Shown: positions 34,803 through 44,033, numbered from the stretch's first letter. The stretch is DNA of 64,000 bases from Oceanospirillum sanctuarii (GCF_002150805.1 NZ_MTBA01000007.1:124001-188000); one strand, 5' to 3'. Notes: generated by a model not told the origin, from the letters alone. A program made the numbers and translations.

Positions 34803-35951
34803 CTACATTTGATTAATCTCTTCAACAATCGCCCGAAACAGTTTGAATCCCACAGGGATAAGTTCATCCGGGAAATCATAGTCCGGGTTATGCAGCTGCG
34901 GGCTGTTATCACCTGCACCGAGGGCGAACATTGCACCCTCTGCAACTTCGGTGAATATGCCGAAGTCCTCTGACCATCTGAATCCTTCCTCTGGCGTGAC
35001 CAGCGGTGTACCTGTGGCTTGGCAGGCGTTTCGAACCCTCTGATAGCCGCTGTCACTGTTGACGCTGGCGCGGAAGACATCATCCCATTCCAGAGAAAAG
35101 CTCAGTTGGTGGTCATCGGTCTGTTGCTGAACAAGCTCGGTTGCCTGTTCGATCAGTTGGTTCATGGCTTCGTTGGTTGATGTACGCAGGGTGGCCATGA
35201 CAGTGGCTTCGCCGGGAGCTGTGCCGAAGGCGATCTCCCCAAGGTGGGCATAAACCACGGTGACCAGATTAAAGCCGGTCATCTGCCCTTGTAATTGGGA
35301 CTGTTGGGGAAGCTGGGTCAGTTGCTGAATGATATTGCTCATGGCGAGAGCAGGACTCACGCCATCTTCCGGATGGGCCGCGTGGGAGGTTTTGCCTTTC
35401 AGGCGAATAATCATGCCCCGTGAGGCGCAGTTAAAGGCACCGGGCTTGCAGTAAACCGTGCCCAGAGGTTTACCGGGCAGATTATGCAAGGCAAAGCAGT
35501 AATCCGGTTTCAGCTGCTCAAACTGGCTGTCGCGTACCACGTTGACGGCTCCGGCTCCCGTCTCTTCTGCGGGCTGAAATAAACAGATGACACGACCTTT
35601 ATCGGGGCGGTTTTGTGCCAGATAACTGCCAAGGGCTGTGACGATTGCCATGTGACCATCATGTCCGCATTTGTGGGAAATACCATCGCATACTGAGCGA
35701 TAGGGCAGGTCGTTAATCTCCTGAATCGGAAGGGCATCCAGCTCGCAGCGGATCAGGGTTGTTGGACCTGATTCTTTGCCATCAAAACAGAAAGCGAGTC
35801 CGTTGCCGCCGATATTTTCGAGGGTTTCATCAGGGGCAAAACCGGCGAAGAGATTTTTGATGCGTGCTGCGGTGGCGACTTCCTGATCAGAAAGTTCCGG
35901 GTGCTGATGTAGTGTTTGGCGAAAACGAATAAGAGCCTGATCGGACAGCAT
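34803..35951 (-). CDS. M20-family amidohydrolase (peptidase-like)
   Basis: This 382-residue enzyme belongs to the M20D group that contains hippurate hydrolase, N-acyl amino acid amidohydrolases and AbgB-like proteins. Metal ligands are in CGHDGHMA (about 94-101), the catalytic glutamate pair in FQPAEETGAGA, and LHNLPG follows with a further histidine. GKTSHAAHPEDGVSPA marks the dimerisation domain. Such enzymes release amino acids or aromatic acids from N-acyl conjugates. The precise substrate cannot be told from sequence. GGAG precedes the ATG. It is a single gene. Confidence 0.88.
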   Translation of the reverse strand: MLSDQALIRFRQTLHQHPELSDQEVATAARIKNLFAGFAPDETLENIGGNGLAFCFDGKESGPTTLIRCELDALPIQEINDLPYRSVCDGISHKCGHDGHMAIVTALGSYLAQNRPDKGRVICLFQPAEETGAGAVNVVRDSQFEQLKPDYCFALHNLPGKPLGTVYCKPGAFNCASRGMIIRLKGKTSHAAHPEDGVSPALAMSNIIQQLTQLPQQSQLQGQMTGFNLVTVVYAHLGEIAFGTAPGEATVMATLRTSTNEAMNQLIEQATELVQQQTDDHQLSFSLEWDDVFRASVNSDSGYQRVRNACQATGTPLVTPEEGFRWSEDFGIFTEVAEGAMFALGAGDNSPQLHNPDYDFPDELIPVGFKLFRAIVEEINQM

Positions 35952-36060
35952 ACAAGAACTCCATGATGAGTAGAGAGGCTGTCAGTCAGGGTAGAGCAAA
36001 TGGAAGGTCGGTTGAAGTGCCGTTAAGCCGGATGATTTCGCTGTTACCGATAAAGAAGGC

Positions 36061-36924
36061 TTATTCAGCCTTCTGATCATTCTCTTCAAGGTGGTGCAGA
36101 AGATCTTCGCGGATATCCATGTACTCGATGTCAGGAATTCCCAGATAACTGAGCACTTTGAGGATTTCAGGTGGCGATTCGTTGGAGTCGTAAATTCGCC
36201 AGAAACGTCGGTAGCGGGCGCTGACATCTTTCGCCAGCACCAGAATGCAGAGCAGGGATTTGGTTTGATCCGAAAGCTGATCCTGTGTGTCCAGAATTTC
36301 GGTGTAACGCGCCTGTCCTTCGATAGCATCGGCAATACGATCCGGCATAAACCAGTGACGGGCGATATCTGCACCCAGAGCAAAGTGGTTAATGCCAAAG
36401 AGTTTTTCTTCCTGAGCCGTCAGGCCGAACAGATCGGCACCATTGATATCCCTCAGAAAAGCTTTGTACTCAGGGTGGGATTCCAGCATCAGTGGAATGG
36501 CACAATCGTGCATCATGCCGAGGGTATAGCTGTCATGGGGATCAAGGTCTGATACCCGGGCTGCGATATCTGCCGAGAGTTGAGCCACTTCTGTGGCGGT
36601 ATCCCAGAAGCGATCCAGCCGACCCAGCTTGCCCATAGAGTTCTGCAGTGCAGCCAGTCGGATAACCGCAAAAAGTTTATCCAGCCCCAGCAGGGTAATG
36701 GCGTGGGTCAGGTCGGTAATCTTCTTACTGAGTCGAAACAGAGGTGTGTTCACCGCCGCCAGTACGCTGGTGTAGAGGAAGACATCCTGTTTCAGAATCT
36801 CTGCGATCTCAGATGCTGCCGGGTTTTTTGCTTTCATCAGCTCGGCAATGGCGATAACGGCCTCAGGACGAGCGGGGATTTTATAGCGTTGGCTGGCAGC
36901 TGAGTTGGGTTCGGACGATGCCAT
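36061..36924 (-). CDS. HDOD-domain protein
   Basis: This 287-residue cytoplasmic protein consists almost wholly of an HDOD domain, a relative of HD phosphohydrolases without the full metal-binding set. Typical segments are the N-terminal IPARPEAVIAIAELM, LKQDVFLYTSVLAAVNTP, THAITLLGLDKL and YTLGMMHDCAIPLML. HDOD proteins act in signalling, motility or stress, often without known enzyme activity. The frame reaches 36942, but AGGA before the ATG at 36924 supports the shorter protein. Confidence 0.87.
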   Translation of the reverse strand: MASSEPNSAASQRYKIPARPEAVIAIAELMKAKNPAASEIAEILKQDVFLYTSVLAAVNTPLFRLSKKITDLTHAITLLGLDKLFAVIRLAALQNSMGKLGRLDRFWDTATEVAQLSADIAARVSDLDPHDSYTLGMMHDCAIPLMLESHPEYKAFLRDINGADLFGLTAQEEKLFGINHFALGADIARHWFMPDRIADAIEGQARYTEILDTQDQLSDQTKSLLCILVLAKDVSARYRRFWRIYDSNESPPEILKVLSYLGIPDIEYMDIREDLLHHLEENDQKAE

Positions 36925-37154
36925 GGTGAGATCCTGTTTCAAAAGTGTAATAGCAAAGAATCTTTGGGGTCAGTCTATCAAAAATAGAGTCAGTAACAGC
37001 GATTAAAACTGATATTTTTTATCTGGATCAAGGGACTAGGTCAGCCCAACACCAAATTATGCTTTGTGATATCCAGTAAGTTTACGTTAGAAGATGTAAT
37101 TTTTCTGCATTTAAACTAAGCTGAAAGGGTTAATCCTGCTTTAGGGAGTGCCCC

Positions 37155-38027
37155 ATGTCTGCCCATCCCGCGAAATCGTATCTCTCTACCTATCTCTCTG
37201 TATTGGGCGGCCTGATTTTTACGGCCTGTATGCTTTACCTTCCGCCGACTTTTGCTCAGTCGGCATTGAGTAGCAAAAACAATTTCGAACAACTGCCACA
37301 AGCGGACTTTAGTGGCGGTCACTGCTCCCGTCCTCTAATTATGGCTCATTCCGGTGATTACGCGCCCTATCAGTATCAAGGTGCTAACGGCGAATTGATT
37401 GGTCTGGATGTTGAGTTAGCCCGACTCTTTGTCGAGACGATGGGGTGCCAGCTGGAGGTGGTGTTATTACCGCCAAAACGGGGGCAGAAAATGCTGGCGG
37501 AAGGCCGGATCGATATGATGGCTGCGGCTTCGGTCACTGAGGCCCGTAAGAAGTTTTCCCGCTTCTCGCTGCCTTATCGGGCTGAAACCAGCGTTATGTT
37601 TGTCCGAAAAGAAAATGCGCCCTTTATGGCTTCCATGAGCCTTCTGGAGCTGGTGCGTTCCGGCATGAGTTTTACCACAGGTCTTGGGGGGTGGTACGGT
37701 GAGCCATGGGAAGATATCAAACCCTATCTGGATGAAGGTCAGTTATCCCTGACCAATAGTACGTTGGGGCAGGTCAACATGGTGCTGATGAGCCGTGCGG
37801 ATGTGGCTGTTGTGGATCGCTATGTGGGCTTTTATCACGCTAAAACTCTGGGGCGTGCGGATGGTTTAGCAGAGCATCCTCAGGTACTGAGCGATGCTCC
37901 TGCACACTTTATGTTGAGTAAAGTGGCGGTTAGCGAGGCTTTACTGAAGCGCTTTAATGATGTGATTCAGGCTAAAAAACCATCATCGGATTACAGTGAT
38001 ATTCTGAAGAAATACCTGCCGGAATAG
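37155..38027 (+). CDS. Periplasmic solute-binding protein family 3 (amino-acid-type)
   Basis: This 290-residue protein has a long signal peptide (hydrophobic about residues 14-33, cleavage near TFAQS). The mature domain follows the SBP_bac_3 pattern: DYAPYQYQGANGELIGLDVEL, LAEGRIDMMAAASVTEARKKF and a later ADVAVVDRYVG. No transporter permease gene lies nearby, so it may serve as an orphan receptor or as a sensor partner rather than as an ABC component. It is followed by a strong hairpin that overlaps the stop codon. Confidence 0.87.
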   Translation: MSAHPAKSYLSTYLSVLGGLIFTACMLYLPPTFAQSALSSKNNFEQLPQADFSGGHCSRPLIMAHSGDYAPYQYQGANGELIGLDVELARLFVETMGCQLEVVLLPPKRGQKMLAEGRIDMMAAASVTEARKKFSRFSLPYRAETSVMFVRKENAPFMASMSLLELVRSGMSFTTGLGGWYGEPWEDIKPYLDEGQLSLTNSTLGQVNMVLMSRADVAVVDRYVGFYHAKTLGRADGLAEHPQVLSDAPAHFMLSKVAVSEALLKRFNDVIQAKKPSSDYSDILKKYLPE

Positions 38028-38039
38028 GCGGCAGGTATT
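38011..38039. terminator. Hairpin at the end of the solute-binding protein gene
   Basis: AATACCTGCC (38011-38020) pairs with GGCAGGTATT (38030-38039), and the stop codon TAG lies in the loop. T-tracts are poor on both strands, so termination efficiency is unclear. It may also serve the convergent hydrolase gene. Confidence 0.5.
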
Positions 38040-38067
38040 CATTGACTGTATGGGTTTTAAAATAAGG

Positions 38068-38889
38068 CTACACCGGATGGTGTTGCAGAAAATCGGAAAC
38101 TTTCTGCAGAATCAGAGCCGGATTTTCACGATGGGGCACATGGTGGATGTCCGGTAGCAGCTCCAGCTTAACCTCTCCTGCCACACCTTCAGCGATTCGT
38201 TTTGGCTGATCGGCAGACCCGTATTCATCCATCTCACCATGCAGTACCAGCGTCGGGCAGATGACTTCTGGCAGTGCTTCATCCAGCGACCAGTGATCAA
38301 ACCCCGGCGAAAGCCAGCTATTAATCCAGGAATCGAGTACCCAGCGGGTACGTTCCCCGTGATAGCGTGCCAGACGATCCAGTTGCTTCTGGTCTGTAAA
38401 GAGTTCCTCAGCTTCACGAATACCATCGCGGGTCAGCTGTTCAACAAAAGCCTGAGCCGATTCTGTAATCAGCAACGCGCATTTATCAGGGTGCTGTGCA
38501 GCAGTATGCACCGCCATACCACCGCCTACGCTGTGACCGAAGGCGATAAAGCGCTCCAGCCTGAAGTAATCGCAAATCAGCGGGATATAGCGCTCTGCTT
38601 CCTGAACAATAAAATTGATATCAATCGGCTCCAGCACCGGATCGGACTGACCAAAGCCCAGGCGGTCATAGGCGATCACAGGTCGTCCGGTTGCCTGAGC
38701 CAGGGCTTCCGGAAAATCCCGCCATAAACCCACTGAACCCAGAGAATCGTGAAACAGCAAAAAAGGGATGCAGCCTTGTTCAGCGGTTTCTGGCTGCCAG
38801 CGGCGGGCAAAAAGATTGCCGTAAGGTGTTACCAGTGTGAAGGCTTCAGTGGTGATAGTGTGGGGCGTCTGCAATGCGGAATCCGTCAT
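38068..38889 (-). CDS. Alpha/beta hydrolase
   Basis: This 273-residue alpha/beta-hydrolase-fold enzyme has the oxyanion segment FHDSLGSVGLW, the nucleophile elbow GHSVGGG (Ser about residue 118), an acid in HGEMDEYGSADQP and a catalytic histidine near HHVPHRENP. The sequence around the nucleophile is that of general hydrolases. The substrate is unknown. It lies next to the universal stress protein and TRAP genes of the aromatic cluster but is separated by about 200 bases with a hairpin, so membership of that operon is unlikely. Confidence 0.87.
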   Translation of the reverse strand: MTDSALQTPHTITTEAFTLVTPYGNLFARRWQPETAEQGCIPFLLFHDSLGSVGLWRDFPEALAQATGRPVIAYDRLGFGQSDPVLEPIDINFIVQEAERYIPLICDYFRLERFIAFGHSVGGGMAVHTAAQHPDKCALLITESAQAFVEQLTRDGIREAEELFTDQKQLDRLARYHGERTRWVLDSWINSWLSPGFDHWSLDEALPEVICPTLVLHGEMDEYGSADQPKRIAEGVAGEVKLELLPDIHHVPHRENPALILQKVSDFLQHHPV

Positions 38890-39048
38890 GGTGTCGATCC
38901 TGTTATTTTTGTTGTGATACTTCTGTTCTGGCCTGTTCGGGTAAACCCGTAATAGGGATCATAATGCCAAGGAATGGACAGGATTACTGCGTCTGCACCC
39001 CGATTGGGGGAGACTTGTGGGTCACAGATTAATAGATAAAGAAGTCTG

Positions 39049-39069
39049 GCTCTGGTATTTCACCAGAGC
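39049..39069 (-). terminator. Probable terminator of the dctPQM-usp operon
   Basis: GCTCTGGT (39049-39056) pairs with ACCAGAGC (39062-39069) around a five-base loop. It lies 20 bases after the stress protein gene. On the minus strand the stem is followed by a short T-rich stretch only. Confidence 0.5.
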
Positions 39070-39089
39070 TAGTGATTCAAGAAGTCAAA

Positions 39090-39569
39090 CTACAAGGGCA
39101 CAATATGAACAGGGATGTGGCTGTGATTAAGAATACTATGGGCAATGGAACCTAACGTATTTAGTTTATGGTGTCTGCGACATCCCATCACGATAAGATC
39201 CGCACTCACCTCTTCAACAGTATCCTGAACCTCTTCCCATACGATTCCTTCATGCACACGGTAATCCAGATTAGCTGGTGAAAGAGGCTGGCCGTCAGGT
39301 AGGGATTCTTCTTTCCAGAAGCGGTCAATACGTTCTCTCATAGTGGCTTTGATGTGCTCTAAACCTTCCTGGTGAAGAGCATGTAGTTCATCTCTACCAA
39401 TGATATTTCGAACTATGTTTACAGCATTGGTATGAAGAGGCTCAACGACATGCAGAAAGACAATTCTTGCCTGATGAGCTGTTGCTAATGAGACCGCTGA
39501 TCGAAATGCAGGGCGAGATCCCTTTTCAATATCTGAGATATAGAGAATGGTTTTGATTTCTGGAACCAT
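39090..39569 (-). CDS. Universal stress protein (UspA family), TRAP-associated
   Basis: This is a single-domain Usp of 159 residues. The N-terminal strand ILYISDIEKGSRPAF and the C-terminal ADLIVMGCRRHHKL and LGSIAHSIL fit the family. The usual ATP-binding loop G-x2-G-x9-G-S/T is incomplete: the second glycine is replaced (GCRR), while the final GS is present, so nucleotide binding may be altered. It follows dctM by 12 bases. A universal stress protein (TeaD) placed after TRAP genes regulates the ectoine transporter of Halomonas, and a similar regulatory role is plausible here. Confidence 0.88.
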   Translation of the reverse strand: MVPEIKTILYISDIEKGSRPAFRSAVSLATAHQARIVFLHVVEPLHTNAVNIVRNIIGRDELHALHQEGLEHIKATMRERIDRFWKEESLPDGQPLSPANLDYRVHEGIVWEEVQDTVEEVSADLIVMGCRRHHKLNTLGSIAHSILNHSHIPVHIVPL

Positions 39570-39581
39570 GATGGAATGCTC

Positions 39582-40910
39582 CTAGCGGTAGAGCAGCTCT
39601 GGTAAAAACAGAGCGATGCTGCTGAAGAAAGTTATCAGGGCCAGACGAACAATATCTGCAACCCAGAAAGGAGTGACACCTTTGAAAATAGTGCTGGCTT
39701 TGACGTCCCGTAGTACTGCACCAAGAACAAAGACGTTCATACCTACTGGTGGAGTGATCAGGCTGATTTCGGTCACTACAACGACAACAATACCGAACCA
39801 GACGAGATCAAAGCCGAGGCTGGCGACCAGTGGAAAAAAGATGGGCACGGTCAGCAGCAACATGGAGAGGCTCTCAAACACCATACCCAGCAAAATGTAG
39901 ATCCCTAGGATGACCAGAATCACCATCATGGGGCTGACATCTAGACTCTGTACAAACATCAGCAGCTCGTCCGGTAGCCCGGCACGGGTAATAAAGTTGG
40001 AGAAAATCAGAGCTCCAATCACAACGCTGAACAGCATAGCCGTGGTCCGGGCGGTGTCGGTCAGAATATCAAATAGCGCCCAGCCGTTCAGGGTTTTGCG
40101 GCTCAGTGCGATCAGGAAAGCACCTCCGGCACCGATACCGGCCGCTTCAGTCGGCGTGAAAATACCCAGATAGATACCACCCATCACGACGGCAAACAGA
40201 ATAAGCACTCCCTGAACACTGCGCAGAGCTTTCAGGCGTTCCGGCCAGTCCATTTTATCACCCGCGGGCCCTGCTTCCGGGGTACGCCATACCACATAGC
40301 GCACAGCCACCAGATAGAGGGCAATACCCAGAAAACCGGGAATAAAACCTGCAGCGAACAGTTCGCGGATACTGGTTTCTGTCAGCAGGCCATAGATCAC
40401 CAGAATCACGCTGGGGGGAATCAGGATCCCGAGAGTGCCGCCTGCAGCGATGGAGGCGGTGGCTAAAGAATCGGCATAGCCATACTTACGCATCGGCGGC
40501 ATAGCCACTTTGGCCATCGTCGCAGAGGTCGCAAGGCTGGAGCCGCAGATGGCAGAGAAACCTCCGCAGGCGACAACGGTTGCCATCGACAAACCGCCTT
40601 TACGATGGCCCAGAAAAGCATAAGACGCCTGATAGAGTTCCTGCGACAGGCCGGACTTCGTCACCAGATTGCCCATCAGAATAAACAGCGGAATGACCGA
40701 CAAGCTGTACTCCTGCGCGGTGTCGATGACCCGGCGAGCAGCCATGGAAAGAGCTCCGTTCCAGCGGAATTCCAGCAGGTTGTCGAAGGTCAGCCCCTGC
40801 AACACGGCAAAACCAAAGAAACCAACTAATCCCATCGCAAAGGCAATCGGAACTCGAATGACGATAATTATAAAAAGCAAAATGGCAAAGCCGATCATTG
40901 CGGTCAGCAT
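39582..40910 (-). CDS. dctM: TRAP transporter large permease DctM
   Basis: This 442-residue protein has about 12 hydrophobic segments. Family signatures are GFSAICGSSLATSATMAKVAMPPM (about 115-138), GGTLGILIPPSVILVIYGLLTE and GIGAGGAFLIAL. It forms the ion-coupled channel that receives substrate from DctP. GGAG precedes the ATG. Its operon partners are dctQ upstream and the stress protein gene downstream. The location next to mhpB with shared operator sites indicates import of the aromatic acid degraded by the cluster. Confidence 0.95.
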   Translation of the reverse strand: MLTAMIGFAILLFIIIVIRVPIAFAMGLVGFFGFAVLQGLTFDNLLEFRWNGALSMAARRVIDTAQEYSLSVIPLFILMGNLVTKSGLSQELYQASYAFLGHRKGGLSMATVVACGGFSAICGSSLATSATMAKVAMPPMRKYGYADSLATASIAAGGTLGILIPPSVILVIYGLLTETSIRELFAAGFIPGFLGIALYLVAVRYVVWRTPEAGPAGDKMDWPERLKALRSVQGVLILFAVVMGGIYLGIFTPTEAAGIGAGGAFLIALSRKTLNGWALFDILTDTARTTAMLFSVVIGALIFSNFITRAGLPDELLMFVQSLDVSPMMVILVILGIYILLGMVFESLSMLLLTVPIFFPLVASLGFDLVWFGIVVVVVTEISLITPPVGMNVFVLGAVLRDVKASTIFKGVTPFWVADIVRLALITFFSSIALFLPELLYR

Positions 40911-40946
40911 AAGTGTTGCTCCGTGGGGATTTTCAGGGGTTAGAAT

Positions 40947-41465
40947 TCAGGCACGACGAGAGTTTGAGAGCTGTTGATAGACCCCGTAAGAGATCATTGT
41001 GGCTGCAGTTAGCCAGCTCATAATGGCAATAAATGTAATGATGTAGCCTGTAGGTAGTTGCAGAAGCTCGGTTATTTCATCCCTGCGCAGAGATCGTTCC
41101 GCCAGCTTGTAAATCTGGATACCAAGAACGGAAAATGAACCGGAGATAATCAGAGCTGAAAGTAGCCCCAGAATACGTATTGCAACTGAAGAAAGCATAC
41201 GATCCAGTATATCCACGATCACATGACCGCTGCGCCAGGTGATCACGGGCATCTCGGCAAACACCAGAATCGCCAGACCTATCTCGGTCAGTTCGGTGGC
41301 ACCGTCGAGGGCGTTGCCCAGAAAATAGCGTCCGCCCACATCAAAGCAGGTAACCAACATAAGTCCGAAAAGTGTGAGGGCTGCTACTGACTCAAGAAAA
41401 AAGGCCAACCATACGATTGGCCCCTTTTCGTCGTAGTGAGCCGCTACAGAGCGACTGAATGACAT
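40947..41465 (-). CDS. dctQ: TRAP transporter small permease DctQ
   Basis: This 172-residue protein has four hydrophobic segments. The conserved pattern DVGGRYFLGNALDGATEL (about 43-60) is the DctQ signature. It associates with DctM in the membrane. It is the second gene of dctPQM-usp, 45 bases after dctP. Confidence 0.92.
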   Translation of the reverse strand: MSFSRSVAAHYDEKGPIVWLAFFLESVAALTLFGLMLVTCFDVGGRYFLGNALDGATELTEIGLAILVFAEMPVITWRSGHVIVDILDRMLSSVAIRILGLLSALIISGSFSVLGIQIYKLAERSLRRDEITELLQLPTGYIITFIAIMSWLTAATMISYGVYQQLSNSRRA

Positions 41466-41510
41466 AGTAAAAGTGCCTTGCTGAAGAGGGTGAATGACTG
41501 CGTAGATGTA

Positions 41511-42545
41511 TTACTGGTGCTCGAACTCTTTGCTGATGCGGCGCATCTCATCCAGAGCTGCTTTGGCATTCACACCACTGTCGGCAACACTGTTCAGCCA
41601 TTCCTGATCCATACCTGAAACCAGCTTGGCGAATTCGATCGCCAGTGGGTCGTTATCCTTCAGGCGAAGTACCTGCACACCGGCTTGTTCAGCGGTACGG
41701 ATACCCTCTAGATCGGCATTGTCCCAGGCTGCGCCTGTCATGCGGGAGAGTTTTTCACCGGAAACCGCCAGAATTGCCGCACGGTCTTTCGGATCAAGGT
41801 TGTCGAGGAAATCTTCATTGATGAAGTAGGAGAGGCTGCCGGAGTACAGGCCGTGCGGGAAGAGCACCAGATAGGGAGCCACTTCGCTCAGGCGCATGGA
41901 TTTCTGCTCCATCGCTGGCAGGAAGATGCCATCTACCACGCCCTGCTGCAGCAGCTCATAGGCTTTGGGTGCCGGTGCACTTACCGGTGTGATGTGCATC
42001 CGCTCACCGATCATTCCCGGCAGACCGCCCGGTACGCGGATTTTTTTACCTTCCAGATCTTTCAGGCTGGAGATAGGTACTTTCAGATGCATCTGCGCAG
42101 GACCGTGGGCGAACACGCCCAGAACCCGCAGGCCACGGTGCTCATTGGCTTTGGCAAAATACTTTTCATGCACACGCCAGTAAGCCACAGAGGCTGCCTC
42201 GCCACTGGATGCCAGCAGGGGTTGCTCGATACCCAGTGCCAGTTTGAAGCGGCCCGGTACATAACCGTGGTAGCTGAAGGCGGCATCGACAACACCATCT
42301 TCAACCATGTCATACAGGGACTTGGGATGTCCCATACCGTATTCCAGTTCGACCTTCACACGGCCTTCAGTTGCTTCTTCCACCCATTTGGCCCAGGTCG
42401 GCCAGACAACGGCGTTCTGAACATGAGTCGGAGGCAGCCAGGTAGCCACTTTCATGACGGTTTCTGCCAGTGATACAGGTGAATACAGTGCTGCGATTAA
42501 ACCGGATCCAAACAGAAGTTTTGTTGTTATTTTCTTTAAGCACAT
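41511..42545 (-). CDS. dctP: TRAP transporter solute-binding protein DctP
   Basis: This 344-residue periplasmic protein has a signal peptide ending near VSLAETV. The mature part starts with the DctP-like KVATWLPPTHVQN. The segment GKKIRVPGGLPGMIGERM (about 150-170) holds the conserved arginine that binds the ligand carboxylate. The open frame runs to 42614, but AAGAAGG eight bases before the ATG at 42545 and the signal peptide support the shorter form. An aromatic carboxylate such as a hydroxyphenylpropionate is the likely ligand by context. It is the first gene of its operon, with an MhpR-type operator upstream. Confidence 0.93.
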   Translation of the reverse strand: MCLKKITTKLLFGSGLIAALYSPVSLAETVMKVATWLPPTHVQNAVVWPTWAKWVEEATEGRVKVELEYGMGHPKSLYDMVEDGVVDAAFSYHGYVPGRFKLALGIEQPLLASSGEAASVAYWRVHEKYFAKANEHRGLRVLGVFAHGPAQMHLKVPISSLKDLEGKKIRVPGGLPGMIGERMHITPVSAPAPKAYELLQQGVVDGIFLPAMEQKSMRLSEVAPYLVLFPHGLYSGSLSYFINEDFLDNLDPKDRAAILAVSGEKLSRMTGAAWDNADLEGIRTAEQAGVQVLRLKDNDPLAIEFAKLVSGMDQEWLNSVADSGVNAKAALDEMRRISKEFEHQ

Positions 42546-42658
42546 AGCAATAGCCTTCTTATAAGTTTCAGGGTTTTTATCCGTTTTTATTTCCCATTTA
42601 TTGAATAAATTCATGGGCTTTATTAGGGCAGTCTGAGGCTATCTCATGGCTAACTGAT

Positions 42659-42696
42659 AACCAATGAAAAATCGGCTCTATGTGCACATAGTGCAC
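42659..42696 (-). promoter_or_regulatory. MhpR-type operator and -35 for dctPQM-usp
   Basis: The operator GTGCAC-ATA-GTGCAC occupies 42682-42696. On the minus strand TTGGTT (42664 down to 42659) follows it after exactly 17 bases, and a poor -10 (TAGCCT, 42641-42636) follows 17 bases later. The weak -10 fits a promoter that needs an activator. Confidence 0.75.
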
Positions 42697-42768
42697 TATT
42701 TGTTGGCTTGATGGGTTGGATTGAGTATTTGTTCAATATCAGTAGCTTTATCTGTCTGATTTTTGCTC

Positions 42769-42829
42769 GTGCACTAGGTGCACCCTCTGTTTTCTTTGTC
42801 TTGAGCACTATCTCTCTCGTGCCTAGTAT
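42769..42829 (+). promoter_or_regulatory. MhpR-type operator and promoter for mhpB
   Basis: The operator GTGCAC-TAG-GTGCAC lies at 42769-42783. After 17 bases comes TTGAGC (42801-42806), then a 17-base spacer and TAGTAT (42824-42829). The start would be near 42836, placing the operator centre at about -60. The E. coli MhpR site is reported, to my memory, at about -58. Confidence 0.82.
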
Positions 42830-42945
42830 GCGTTCAAAATGAATCAGCAATTACTGTATTTGAAAATACAAGAGGTCATTTTTATTAATGCATCTGCTGA
42901 TTTTTTTATAAGCAATTCTAACAATAATGATATGAGGATGTGCTT

Positions 42946-43884
42946 ATGAGCACTCTATTAAAGTGTTTGTCTCATACTCCGCTCAGGGGACTGAACGATC
43001 CTTCGCAGTCTATTGTGGACGAGGTGAATACGGTTCTGGCGGATGCCCGTGCAGAGGTTGAGGCCTTTGATCCTGAACTCATCATCCTGTTTGCCCCGGA
43101 TCACTACAACGGTCTCTTTTATGACCTGATGCCGCCCTTTGTGATCGCAACAGATGCCGATTCCGTGGCGGATTACACCAGTCTGCCGGGCAAGCTGTCC
43201 GTGGATGTGGATACGGCGAATGCGCTGGCCAAACACATTCTGAACAATGATGTGGATATTGCCATTTCTCATCGTTTACAGGTGGATCATGGCTGCACAC
43301 AAACACTGGAAGAGATGACGGGCACTCTGACCCGATATCCGGTTGTCCCTATCATTATTAACTCCGTTGCACCGCCATTTTGCCCGTACCGCCGTATCCG
43401 CAAACTGGGGGAGGCGGTGGGTGAGTTCGCAGCAAAACTGAATAAACGTGTGCTGATTCTTGGCACCGGCGGTTTATCCCATGAGCCGCCGGTTCCGCTG
43501 CTGAATGAATCCCCGGAAGAGGTGCGCGAATTTCTGATCGCAGGTCGTAACCCGACCCCGGAAGCCCGCCAGTTGCGTCAACAGCGCACCATAGAAACAG
43601 CCAAGGTGTATGGCCGTGAAAACTGCACGCAGACACCTCTGAATGAGCATTGGGATCTGGCATTTATTGACACCCTGATCTCAGGCCGCGTGGCAGAGGT
43701 GGATGACTACACCATCGAAGATATTTCCCGTCAGGCCGGTCGATCGGCTCACGAAGTACGCACCTGGGTTGCGGCCTTTGCCGCCATGGGGCAGATGGGG
43801 ACTTTCGATGCCCGTAAAGACTATTACCGCGCAATCAATGAATGGATTGCCGGTTATGGGGTGGTCAGCGCCAGAAGCGCCTGA
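42946..43884 (+). CDS. mhpB: 3-(2,3-dihydroxyphenyl)propionate 1,2-dioxygenase MhpB
   Basis: This class III extradiol dioxygenase opens the ring of 2,3-dihydroxyphenylpropionate between C1 and C2, giving 2-hydroxy-6-oxonona-2,4-dienedioate. The 312-residue sequence matches E. coli MhpB along its length, including CLSHTPL, LFAPDHYNGLFYDLMPPF (iron-ligand region), LQVDHGCTQ and NKRVLILGTGGLSHEPP. The C-terminal HEVRTWVAAFAAM and EWIAGYG also match. A GTG at 42940 is in frame, but GAGG at 42934-42937 fits the ATG at 42946 better. It is the first gene of the plus-strand catabolic operon and has an MhpR-type operator upstream. Confidence 0.96.
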   Translation: MSTLLKCLSHTPLRGLNDPSQSIVDEVNTVLADARAEVEAFDPELIILFAPDHYNGLFYDLMPPFVIATDADSVADYTSLPGKLSVDVDTANALAKHILNNDVDIAISHRLQVDHGCTQTLEEMTGTLTRYPVVPIIINSVAPPFCPYRRIRKLGEAVGEFAAKLNKRVLILGTGGLSHEPPVPLLNESPEEVREFLIAGRNPTPEARQLRQQRTIETAKVYGRENCTQTPLNEHWDLAFIDTLISGRVAEVDDYTIEDISRQAGRSAHEVRTWVAAFAAMGQMGTFDARKDYYRAINEWIAGYGVVSARSA

Positions 43885-43966
43885 TTCCGGGTTTTGCCTG
43901 CACCCTAGGGAACAGCGTCGTGATCAGACCTATCCCGTTTTAAGACCCATACCGTTTTCAGAGAAA

Positions 43967-43993
43967 GACAGCGAGCGGAAAGCGGCCGCTGTC
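43967..43993 (+). other. Intercistronic hairpin between mhpB and the monooxygenase gene
   Basis: GACAGCG (43967-43973) pairs with CGCTGTC (43987-43993). The inner part (AGCGGAAAGCGGC) can pair further. No T-tract follows. It lies 40 bases before the monooxygenase start. Confidence 0.5.
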
Positions 43994-44033
43994 AGACAGC
44001 TCCAACTTAACAATGATAATTCCGGAGAAGATT

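Noticed and set aside
38011-38039. Standard rho-independent terminator after the solute-binding protein
   Set aside because: The stem is strong, but no T-tract follows on either strand, so it is kept only as a lower-confidence hairpin.
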